Positions 12,201-21,424 of a stretch of DNA of 64,000 nt are shown here, piece by piece. The notes under the pieces are model-generated. The model did no database searches. It was not told where the DNA came from and saw only the letters and a list, made by a program, of their open reading frames with translations. The position numbers and the translations under genes were made by a program. Source of the stretch: Chamaea fasciata (Eukaryota; Chordata; Aves; Passeriformes; Sylviidae); the NCBI GenBank assembly GCA_029207755.1, contig JARCOQ010000071.1, forward strand, positions 434,001 to 498,000. The letters are read 5' to 3'. Within the stretch, counting starts at the first letter, position 1. Every line of letters starts with the position of its first letter.

Positions 12201-15200
12201 GCCGGCCCAGAGCAGGGGCTGCTGCCTCGGGGCAGCTCCGCGCTGCAGCGGCCGGCCGGCAGCGGCACTCTCCCAGCTAAGGAAGGCTCCAGCCTCGGCG
12301 CTCACACCAGCCCTCAGGGCCAGGGCAGCCACCGCCACAAAGCTGCCAAAGCCCAGGCACCAGCACTGACAAGCAATGGCAAGAAGGCACGGCCACACCC
12401 AGCCCCTTTCCAAGCTGCTGCCCCCACTGAGGACACGGCAGGATTGGCTTGGAGAGCAGACACACCCAGGTGCACGTCAGTGCCCTTTTGTGCCAACAGG
12501 TGACGGGAGACAGAGAGTCAGCTGGGCTCTCTTCTCAGCCCCACCAGGTCTCATCTGAGGGCACAGGACCGGCAGCTGCTCTGGGCAAGAAGCAGCTTCA
12601 ATGACTTGTGCTGTAGAATCACAAAGGGCTTGATTTGTTTTCCTAGAGACTGATCTGAGCAGGGCTTGGGCCAGTGGGTAGCATTCTAACAGTCATGGGA
12701 ATGACTGGGAATCAGGTAGGAAAAAGTGCCATGGATCTGAGGAATATACAGCAGAGGGGCTGGAGGCTCACTCCTGAGAAATGCCTACAGTGCACTTTTA
12801 TCTGATCATGCCCCAGGCCTGTGTCTCTTGGACTTATCTTTCTAGGAACAAAACTAGGATATTAAATACAGATTGTAATAAAAGGATCTGTTTTTTTCAT
12901 TGGGGGCCCAAAAAAACCAGCTCTTGCTGTCTGTTTCTGCTGTCACCTGATGTTCTTTCCAAAGAGTCCTCACTGACAAATATATAATCTTCTCATTAAA
13001 AAACCTGCAGATGTAGTAGTGGTAAATAGGAACAGTCATCAAAATTACGCCACTGAGACTCATGGGGCAGAAGAGCTCCTTCAAGATGGAGAAAAAACCT
13101 CTACCCAAAAAAATCTGGGAAAAAACCCAAACAAAAACCACAACCAAAAGACAAAATGCCAAAACCAATCAATTTCCGTGAAGGTTTTTTTTGCTCGGAT
13201 GGCGGATGAGAAGTCAGGAGTCTAAGGAGAATTTAGGAAGCTGACTATTCTATCCAGTTTGGCCACTAGCACACAGGACTTGCCCAGATCATTTGCTAGC
13301 TCACAGCCTTCTGCTGATGCAAGGACAACCCCTGCTTCTGCCTTTAGCAGCTGGGGAAGCTCAGGCAAACCCCAGGCACGTCCAAGCTGCCCTCAGAGGC
13401 AGCGGGAACACCCAGAGCACTCTCTTGCTGCCTTGGAGCACAGCCTCTCCTGTGGGGAGCCCTAAATGCTCCTGGGACACCAAAGGGAGGAGAATCATTG
13501 GGTCCAGCTGTGCTGACACGTGCACACCATACACTGTCCCTCAGAGAAGAAAGACACAAGACATACTCAGGAGCTCCAGGGACTCATCCTCATCATCCTC
13601 CATCTCCTGTTGCTGAGCAGAAGCCCTGTCAGTGCTGGAGATGAACGAACTGCCCGGCTTCCACTGCACAGCTTGGCCAGCACAGGTGTCTTCAGGTAAC
13701 ACTGCTGCTGCTGCAGGTTCAACAGAAGAGCCTGTGGAGATCTGAGACAACAAAGGAGTTTGTGTCAGAAAGAAAAGTGGCTGGCAGAGATTAGCCCCAG
13801 ATCCCATTTCAAGTGCAAGCCCTTAGCAAGATGCTGTCAGCCACATGCAGGGCTCTGCCATGGGTTTGTTCTGATGTCCACTCCTCAAACTGGATGGCTC
13901 AAAGCCAAAGGCTGGTTTGACTGGAGTGCAAGGCCAGATTCATTGTCCATTTTCTCCAAAATGCATTTGCATGGGTTTTCTGAAGGGTGACTGCCAAAAT
14001 GACCATTCCGCTTTCTCCCAAGGACGCTTTTCCCCTTCCAAGGGCTGCAGACACACTTGCAGCTCTTTGTTCAAATGTTCTACCTTCTCCCATGGAGTCC
14101 TCTTTTCCTCCGGCATCTTCTGAACGTGTCCAACCGGCAGCGCTGCTGCTTGGGACAGTTTCTGTGCCTCACAGGAATCTTGGGGCTCCTTGCTGCCAGT
14201 CACTTGATGGAAATCTTTGCAGGCTGCCAGGCGAGATGTCAACACTTCCACCTTAAGTCAAAGAGAACAAAGCAGTCAGAGAGTCCAGCTTGTCCCTGTC
14301 AGCCAAGAGTCATCGACTGTGAGGAAAGGGAGAGGACCAGATTCACAAGGGATACAGACAGCTTCTTTCCAGATCCATCTGGGTCACCGTGTTCCCCTGC
14401 AAGAACACCTCAAGAAACAAGGAGAGCAGGAAGAGGCCAGCAGGAATGCATTCAGATGACTGCTGGCCAAAAGGCCAAAGCACTAGTGCCACTGTGCAGG
14501 GCAGCAGCGGAGATTCAGCAGAGCAGGGAGTGTCCTTCAGAGTGCCTGTGGCACACACTGGAGCAGGATGGCACTCAGAGGCATCACCCCACCCCCCTGC
14601 TGCTCTGCAGGGGAAAGGCAAGAAGGGCAGAAAGCACCAGGTTGGTGACTGCAGTGGCTATTGCTCATTCACTTGTTTCTGTAGAGCCTCTCGCTTCTCA
14701 AGGAGGAGACAAATTTTCGCTCGGTCTTCTGCTAGAATCTCCATTTCTTCCTCCAGCCTCTTCTCCCATGCCTTGATCCTAGCCCGAGTTTTCTGCAGCT
14801 CTGCCTGCAGCTTGTCTCCAAAGTTCCGTAAAGAACAAGAGACAGAACCTTCCATCAGGGGAGTGGCTACTACTCCTCCGCTTACATGGTTTTGTTGATT
14901 GCCCCTCTCCTGATGGAGTTTCCATTGATCCTCAGTTCTTCTGATGTCTTCCCTGCTCTTCCTCCTTGCTGCCATGGTGTCACTCGGAGGTTTGGGCGGC
15001 TCTGCTTGTGCCTCTGCCTCCACGTTCTGTACACACAAATGCAGAGCAAGTGACTGGGAGATGCCATCAGGCTCAGCTTTTTCCTTTTTCAGCGTACAAA
15101 TCATATTCATTCAGCCACTTCTTTCTGCTTCCCTGCCCACCTCTGCTTCCATTGTAACCCTCCTGTCCCAGTGCTGATCTCTGCAGATGACAAGGCTCTG

Positions 15201-17063
15201 TGCTTTCAGTGCCTGGGGGACTCCTGGCCTCCTCAGTCCCAAGAGCTCCATTGAATTCCCCTCTCCCTGCCCTTCACTCTGTCCCACTGTGACACTAGCA
15301 GTACAATCAGCCTCCATCTGGGTCTGAAGCTCCAACAGCCTCTTCGGAAGCTGACAGGGAACGTGTCTTTTGCCACACAAGAGAAGAGTGACCCCCCCAA
15401 AGATTCATGGACAACACATCATCTCTTAGCAGCTCTTTAAAAGCCAAAAGACAGGTGGACTCCGAGTGCCTGTCAGCTCTGCTACTGCCTGCTCTGCCTG
15501 AAGAGGCAAAAGAACAACCTGGCAACAAAGGCACCAAAATCCCTGTCTTCAAACAGCAACTCCACATCCCCAGTGTGTCTCTGAAATGCTCCCGGGTAAG
15601 CACAGCCAAGAAGCTCCCGGGGACAAACCACCCCAAAGAGCTTGTGTTCTCAGATCAAGACTTTTGGTGCCTGTGGGTACTTGGCACGTCTGTGGAGAGG
15701 GACAGGTGTCCCCAGGCCACAGCGTCCCCTACGTATCCACCAAGGCTGAGCACAGTGCCTTTGACATGCTCCCTCCTCTGCAGACAGGGAACCTTCCTGC
15801 TCCAGGCTGGCCCCTATCAGAATCCCAGCAAGCTGGGGCCTAAACACGGCAGCTCAAAGCCCATTTTCCAGCTGTCACTGGCTGAGGGGAATGGCTAGGT
15901 CTGGCAGGACTGCAGCACTTATCATCCTCAGCCACCAACAGCAAGAGCTGGCTGCTCAGAAACTTGCAGCTCTGCCTCGCACTAAAGACAGCACCCTCCA
16001 GAAGTGGCACTTACTGTCTGGGAAAGTTCCGGCTGTGGGGTGACAACAGCTGGAGCCTTGTGGTCATTTGGCTCCTCTTCGGCTTCTTGTCCAGGAGCAG
16101 AGGAAGCCGGAGGGGAGTCTGTTCTTCCTTCAGTGATCTGTGGACAGACAGGAGCGTGAGACACAGGCTCATTTAGAACCTTCTTTCTCTTCAGCTCTAG
16201 AACCAGCTCTACTAAGCACAAATCATCAACTTGGAGAGCAAGGGGATTCTAAGTCACTCTGACGAAATTCTAATGGGCTGATTCAACTGGACACTGCAAA
16301 TTGCTCCAAATTACATATTCCCCCTGACTACTATCAGGAAGCACCATTCTCTCTGCAAAACTTCTCTTTTAGTTCTTTTAAAGCTCTGGAATGGAAAATT
16401 AGGAAATAGGCAGTGATGCCTCTGCTCTTGCTGCTGTAGACATGGAAATGGATTTTCTTGCAGCCTACTCAGCTGGCCCTCTACACTCTACTGCCACAGG
16501 CCAAGCTCACAGCTTGCTGCACGATTCTTAAACACCAGGAACATCAAATGTTCTTTCCTTACTCACCTTGGGATCAGCACCTCTGAATACCCGGCTCAGG
16601 TGACCTGCAGTAGGCAAGGGAAAATGAAGCAGATGCTTTGAGAAAACTGGAGACAACCAGAGCATTTTTAGAAGACCTTCCAAGAAGGCCTCCCAGTCTA
16701 CATTTTCAAAGTTGTCCTGCTTGACCCAGCAATGGAGGAATTGGCAAACTCTGCTGCCACAGACTCTCCCACGGAGGGAACGCAACCCCTGCAGGTTCCC
16801 TTGCAAATGCTGCCCACACGGCCGTGGCTACACACGCCCCCTTTTGAGCTGAACATGTTGACAGGAGCTTTACCCAAGCGGCATCCCAATGGCCTTTCTG
16901 TTTCCAAATCAACCCAGTCACTAAGAAAGAGCAGGAAGACACAAAAACCAGGTTAGGTGACACTCAGGGAAAACCTCTACTTACCTGCCAGGTGAGTCAG
17001 GAAATAGCAGGAATAAGTAACTCCATAAACAGTGAAAACTGCAGCGGCGAGTTGCCGAATCAT
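6247..17063 (-). CDS. PAK-like Ser/Thr kinase with N-terminal hydrophobic segment and coiled coil, copy 1
   Basis: Hand-built 14-exon model on the minus strand; listed exons fit GT/AG and phase: 17063-16985, 16604-16567, 16137-16015, 15026-14673, 14251-14057 (end uncertain), 13741-13567, 11572-11509, 10962-10914, 10149-10037, 9381-9264, 8588-8489, 8035-7839, 6951-6814, 6387-6247 (TAG). Predicted 627 aa. Residues 1-27 are hydrophobic ([19 protein letters not shown]), a possible signal anchor. 40-80 is Pro/Glu-rich, about 150-240 heptad coiled coil, and 264-321 ends acidic ([12 protein letters not shown]). The kinase starts near 333: Gly loop GRGAFGEV, VAIK Lys363, HRD Asp453, DFG 471-473, APE 496-498. 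PAK hallmarks include [23 protein letters not shown] and [11 protein letters not shown]. The PAK1 Thr423 position is Ser. No CRIB domain is seen. All catalytic residues are present, so an active PAK-family kinase is inferred. An extra exon starting near 15350 or at 11946-12020 is possible. Confidence 0.8.
6515..6684 (+). mobile_element. CR1 LINE 3' fragment, intron 13 of copy 1
   Basis: Matches the remembered layout of CR1 3' ends: cacagctt...gccccaggcctggaaat, then cctgatctcttgaaag, a gcagggcacttgga segment, gatgacccttacaggtccc, ending near ctaggattcctgg. It lies antisense to the kinase in its last intron and is shared by all three units, so it predates the array. Confidence 0.7.
11946..12360 (-). 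other. GC-rich intronic block with a phase-compatible candidate exon, unit 1
   Basis: A CpG-rich block between the acidic exon (13567-13741) and the first kinase exon (11509-11572). On the minus strand, 12020-11946 has an acceptor ctgctgtcag and a donor gg|gtgag. At 75 bp in phase 1-1, it could be spliced between these exons without breaking frame, adding about 25 residues ([19 protein letters not shown]). In unit 2 the acceptor AG is AT (near 30093), so it is probably optional or not an exon. I do not recognise the peptide. Confidence 0.3.
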
Positions 17064-17292
17064 TGTGGCAACTGCTGTGCAAGTTTGCAGAGTGCGCTCT
17101 AACGCTAGCTAAAAGGAGTCTCCTGTCAGTCAGCAGCTGCCCACTGACAAAAGCCTCAAGCACAGGACCAAGTTCCTGCACCGAGCAAGCCCAAGAGCTG
17201 CTCTGACACCCCTGAGGCCTTCCGGGCACCAAGGCAACCTTGTGATGTCACCATGACCACGTGGCAACCGTGCCCTGACATCACAAAGCAAA
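17064..17292 (-). promoter_or_regulatory. Proximal promoter/5' region of kinase copy 1, cut by the retrovirus junction
   Basis: About 230 bp upstream of the ATG is shared with the other copies. Motifs: CRE-like tgatgtca (17243-17250) and tgacatca (17276-17283), an E-box palindrome ccacgtgg (17257-17264), and ggcaac elements (17233-17238, 17263-17268) resembling RFX half-sites. No TATA box is evident. Native sequence stops at about 17292, where retroviral RNase H sequence begins. Copy 3 and the right arm keep more native upstream DNA. Confidence 0.5.
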
Positions 17293-17301
17293 CGCTCTGC
17301 C

Positions 17302-18486
17302 TTGATCTGGATGGATGGAGGAGGGCACGTGGACGCGACTACTGAGGACACATTGCAGACGCTAGAATTAAGGGCTGTCCTTTGGATCATTATGAATTGG
17401 CCTGGTCAGGGTGTAAATATTGTCACAGACTCATGATGCGTAGTAGGGGTGGTGCTGCGGATTGAGGATGCATTGATAAAGGATATAAAGAATGACAGGT
17501 TATGGGAACTTTTGAGGCAGCTGAGGCAAGCTGTTCGGCTGCGCTCAGCTCCTTTTGCAATTTTGCATATTCGAAGCCACAAATGGTCAGAAGGTTTGGG
17601 TCAGGGTAATGCCATAACTGATCAGTTGGTTTCTGTTGCAGTACCACAAGACAGATTTCAGCAGGCACGTATTGCTCATGAGACTTTTCACCAGAATGCG
17701 CGTGGCCTAAAGAAACAGTTTCGCATATCTCTGAATGATGCCCGTGGTATTGTCAGATCCTGTCCTCTCTGTAGTCAGCATGGGCCTGGACTAGGGATGG
17801 GAGTAAACCCACAGGGCCTTGGAGCCAATCAGATCTGGCAAATGGATGTAACTCACGTATCCTCCTTTGGTAGATTGAAATATGTGCATGTTACAATTGA
17901 TCCTTTCAGTAAATTTATTTGGGCTTCAGCGCAGCCAAGAGAGAAAGCTCTCCACGTGGTACAACACCTAACTACTTGCTTTGCGGTGATGGGGGTGCCA
18001 GAACAGATTAAGACAGACAATGGCCCTGCATATGTGAGCAGCAGGATCCAAAGGTTCTTACAGAAGTGGGGTGTGACACACATCACAGGTATCCCACATT
18101 CACCAACAGGTCAGGCGATTGTGGAGCGAGCCCACCAAACACTCAAGGATTATCTGTTAAAATAGAAGGAGGAGGTGGATGTGCAGACCATGCTATCAAA
18201 AACACTATTTGTATTAAACTATCTGTGTGTAATGGGGGACCACTCGGAGCCCCCTGCGGTCATCCACTCAGGGGGAGTAAAGGAGGAAGCAACTAAGCCA
18301 TTGTTTAAAGTCATGTACCGAGATCCCAAAACTGGAGTATGGGAAGGTCCCGCAGAGGTTCAGTACATGGGTAGAGGTTATGTTTGTGTTCTTACCCCCA
18401 CAGGGCCCCAATGGATACCTAGTAAATGGATCCGTCCTGCTAATGACCCTGCAAGAGCGACATCGATACTGGACAGCCAGGGTTAG
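17302..18486 (+). pseudogene. Retroviral pol remnant: RNase H C-part and integrase, unit 1
   Basis: The RNase H part shows the LELRAV Glu motif and the TDS Asp motif. Integrase shows an HETFH...CPLC zinc site, and Asp in QMDVTH, Asp in KTDNGP and Glu in AIVERAH spaced as D,D-35-E. The C-terminal part contains GPQWIPSKWIRP. Breaks: TGA at 17434-17436 just after TDS (absent in unit 2), and an in-frame TAG at 18163-18165 between integrase core and C-terminal domain, shared by both copies. It is a non-functional relic. Confidence 0.9.
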
Positions 18487-18487
18487 A

Positions 18488-18923
18488 GGGGGTACACTTA
18501 ATTGAAGACTTAAGGGCAAGAGAAAACCTACAACTGCTCTGGCAGTTTGACAAGGCAGTACAGAGATATCACTCCATGTCAATTCATACCCAAATAGCTA
18601 AGTTGCAAGAACTCACTAGTCATTTGCAGCAAGACACAGGCTTGGCTTTAACAGATTGGCTAAGATCTTTCGGGCGAGGGCCTTGGATAACCTCCCTACT
18701 GCAACATGTAATCAATATTGTGATTGTTATTTTACTGCTTGTCCTTTTTGTACCTTGCTTTTTTTGCTGCTTGCAACAGATGATGTATCGCGTAGCAGAA
18801 ACAGTAACTACTCAACCCGCTGCGTTTGTTGCACAAAATAAAAAAGAGGGAATTGTTGAAGAACGGTTAGCAGAGCAAGGCCACGGATCATTAGAGGCCT
18901 TATGGCCCGATACCAAGTGCTAG
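18488..18923 (+). pseudogene. Retroviral env remnant (transmembrane subunit C-part), unit 1
   Basis: Open frame with a membrane span (VINIVIVILLLVLFVPCFFCC) preceded by an amphipathic WLRSFGRGPW stretch and followed by a short cytoplasmic tail. The surface subunit and most of the ectodomain are missing. The frame follows integrase almost directly, so an internal deletion has removed most of env. The last codons run through the polypurine tract into the LTR. Confidence 0.75.
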
Positions 18924-19248
18924 CAGCCTACGCGCTGCTGAGACAAGCTGTCCTTGGGACAGCAGTAAGCACGGACACAGGCCAAAGATAAAAGAACTTG
19001 TGGTGAATAGAGCATAGCAGTAAGCACGTATACAAAGTTTTCAGCATGCCAAGAGGAGGAACATTCTCACGCTTGATATAGCCAATCAAGTATAGATGAG
19101 TAGTGTATGCTAACCAACTATAATTTGACAAGTATGCTGAACGCTTCGGGCAAAAGTATAAGAACGGATGTTATGAGCAATAAAGTTGAACAATGCTTTA
19201 CCAATCATATTGATTGATTGCATTCTTCCCTCGCCGAAATCCTCCGCA
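18854..19248 (+). repeat. 3' LTR of the retrovirus, unit 1
   Basis: Begins TGTTGAAG immediately after a purine tract (aaaaaagagggaa) and ends CTCCGCA next to receptor sequence, about 395 bp. The ends are imperfect inverted repeats (TGTTGAAGAACGG against TGCGGAGGATTTCGG). An AATAAA lies near 19180. With no 5' LTR, the insertion cannot be dated by LTR divergence. Confidence 0.75.
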
Positions 19249-19540
19249 GTGCAGCACATCCTGCGTAGGAGACGGTCCTGGTGTCCCAGAGGGAATTGTG
19301 CGTGGCTTTGCGGACAGTGGTGCAGATGGAGCCCAGGTCGCTGAGGGCCAGGTTGAGCAGGAGGAAGAACATGGGGCTGTGCAGGTGGTGGCCGCAGGCT
19401 ACGGCGCTGGTGACAAGGCCGTGGCCCAGGAGGGCAGCCAGGGAGATGCCCAGGAAGAGGCAGAAGTGCAGGAGCTGCAGCTGCCGCGTGTCTGCCAGCG
19501 CCAGCGGGAGGAAGTGGCTGATGGAGCTGCTGTTGGACAT
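19249..19540 (-). pseudogene. Olfactory receptor 5' fragment truncated by the LTR, unit 1
   Basis: Encodes the start of a family-14-type receptor (MSNSSSISHFLPLALADTRQ, then TM1, TM2 and the start of TM3). The frame is open where the copy at 267-1224 is shifted. It stops at gtgctgcac, where the LTR end joins. An in-frame upstream ATG exists at 19555. About 150 bp further upstream also matches the upstream region of the 267-1224 relic, so this is a copied genomic piece, not a retrocopy. Confidence 0.9.
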
Positions 19541-19728
19541 TTGCTGTGGCTGCATATGGGGACGTGTTCATGGATAAAGGACAGTGACAAGTCAGGACTG
19601 GCTGCTTTGAGCCAAACCCGTGCCATTCCCTGTAGCCTGTCCTGCTGGTGTTGGTGTCTTTGGGGCGGACCCTGACTGCCGACACAACAGCAACACATTC
19701 GCTTAAGAGCTGGACTAGGTCAGTGCAA

Positions 19729-19804
19729 AAGATGGCGGCCAGGGCTGAGGGAGCCACACACAAGATGGCGGCCAGGGCTGGAGAACCACACACAAGATGG
19801 CGGC
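19729..19804. promoter_or_regulatory. Three tandem YY1-type motifs, unit 1
   Basis: aagatggcggc occurs at 19729-19739, 19762-19772 and 19794-19804, spaced 33 and 32 bp, inside a short tandem repeat (ccacacacaagatggcggcc). This is the published YY1 core in the same orientation three times. It lies upstream of the truncated receptor and may act as a promoter or enhancer. The function is inferred. Confidence 0.6.
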
Positions 19805-20080
19805 TGGGGCCGGGCTGCCAGGGCGGCTGATCTCACTAGGAGGCGCAGCCTCAGCCCTCTGGCTGTCATCCTGCGTGGGGCAGGCTGAGCCCCCCTGCAG
19901 TGTCTGTTGGAATGGACATTAACGGACACCCGGGAAAAGGACACGGTCTGGCACCTTTGCTCTGTGCACACAAACATAGACCAGCCAGTTTGGAACGCCA
20001 ACTGGCAGTACTTTGATGTCAAGGCAATTCAAATAGGGGAAAATAGAACGAAACTCCAGGCATTGAACGTTTTAAAATAA

Positions 20081-20125
<45 letters not shown>

Positions 20126-20334
20126 AAAGAGGGCTAAAAGCACTTCTTGTGCACATGGACTCCAATTAGCATCAAGCAGCATCACAAGTGGTTTCGTCCA
20201 GGCAGGAGTCACAGTGAGTGTGAGGTGATGAAAACGGAGATGGGATCTGCTTGAGGCGGATGGTGCAGCGGCTGCTCACCTGCGACGTGTATCCCTCAGG
20301 GTACCCATTTCTTTAGAACACTATGAAGACTAGA
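19805..20334. other. Unit junction DNA with poly(T), unit 1
   Basis: No gene recognised. A run of 40 T lies at 20085-20124, followed by about 210 bp (20125-20334) that on the minus strand would end in this poly(A). That layout suggests a retroposed tail, but I found no target-site duplication or recognisable parent. In unit 2 the run is 25 T. Confidence 0.5.
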
Positions 20335-20536
20335 GGGAATTGAAAGTCCACTGCAGTTTAGGTTGTTCTTCACGAGATTGTTCAAGTCGAGCACAGCCAT
20401 TCTGTTCAGCAGACACACGGGCAGGGGCTTCTTGGAGCGCTGCTCTGGCACCCATTCTTTGGAGGAGGGGATTGCAGGAAAGAAGAAAAGAAGCTCATCA
20501 ACTACTGAAGAGGAAGAGTCACTGACAGGACTCAGT

Positions 20537-21424
20537 GGGTTAAGAAATGTGAGGGGAAAAAAGGCAGAAAACATGAGGTGACAAGTGTGAGAAATGGGAG
20601 TGGAAAAAGGAGGGAAGTGTGAGGGAGGAAAAGGGAAGGAAACCTGAGTGGGAAAGGCTGAGAAAACTGAGGGGAAAATGGTGAAGACGTGAGTGAAAAT
20701 AGGAGAGGAAGGTGAGAGGAGGAAAAGGCAGGAAATATGACGGGAAAATTCTAAGAAACATGATCAAGGAAGGCTGAAAAACATAGAGGAAAAAATGGAG
20801 GGAAATGTGAGGGGAAGAGAGTGAGAAAATTACTGGCAGAGAGAGAGAAACAGGCAGCAAATGTGAGGGGAACATTGTGAGAATCCTGAGGGGAAAAGAG
20901 GGAGAAACCAGAGGGCAGAAAAAGGCAGAAAACATTAGGGGGAAAAAAAGCGTGGGAAGTTGGATGGGAAAAGTGACAGAAAACAGGAGTGAAAAAAGGG
21001 CACAAAATGCTAGAGGAAAAGTATTAGGAACATGAGGGGGAAAGAATGATAAACATGAGGGGAAAAGTGGGAGAAATGGGAGAGGGAAAGCCTGGGAAAC
21101 ACGAGGGCAAAAGTGAGAAACATGAGGAGACAACTTGGAGAAAAATGACTGAGGAAAGGAGAAAAGCATGAGGGGAGAAAAGGGCAGGATAAGTGAGGGG
21201 GAAATTGTGAGAATCGTGAGAGAACAAAAAAGCAGGAAAAAGCGGGAAGTTGGGGAAGTGTGAGAGGCAAAGTGTGAGGAAAGGGAGCTGAAAAGGGTGG
21301 GGAAAAGAAGTAAAACTTGGGCGGCAAACATGACAGGAAAACTGTGAGACTCGAGAGGGGGAAGGAGTGGAAATGTGAGAGGGAAAAGAACAGGAAACGT
21401 GAAGGGAGAAAAGGAGCGAAGGCA
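20537..21424. repeat. Purine-rich degenerate minisatellite, unit 2
   Basis: Counterpart of 2452-3342 with the same + strand A/G bias, and more internal differences from it than the surrounding unique DNA shows. Confidence 0.9.

Larger units (their letters stand above)
17293..19248 (+). mobile_element. 5'-truncated class II (ERVK-like) endogenous retrovirus, unit 1
   Basis: Begins abruptly inside RNase H, runs through integrase, a residual env transmembrane segment and one 3' LTR. No 5' LTR, gag, protease, reverse transcriptase or env surface region remains. The 3' end lies inside an olfactory receptor coding sequence, so insertion into that receptor came first and the 5' truncation at the kinase promoter later. 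It lies tail-on to the receptor fragment and antisense to the kinase. Confidence 0.9.
2227..20334. repeat. Tandem segmental duplication, unit 1 (about 18.1 kb)
   Basis: First of three direct repeats. Matching landmarks lie 18085 bp apart near 3400, 18071 bp apart near 6200-11900 and 18063 bp apart from about 13250 to 19800 relative to unit 2. These steps reflect small indels, such as 8 bp missing in unit 2 near 30990. Content in order: AG-rich repeat, unassigned DNA, kinase gene (minus), truncated retrovirus (plus), olfactory receptor 5' fragment (minus), YY1-type motif triplet, poly(T). By eye it is about 99% identical to unit 2. Confidence 0.95.

Noticed and set aside
15111..15350. Possible extra coiled-coil exon ([14 protein letters not shown]) after an acceptor at 15351
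   Set aside because: Acceptor is plausible and phase fits, but no convincing donor follows. Left out of the model, mentioned as possible.
17293..19248. Retrovirus as an active or complete provirus
   Set aside because: No 5' LTR, gag, protease, reverse transcriptase or env surface region; stops in pol. A relic.
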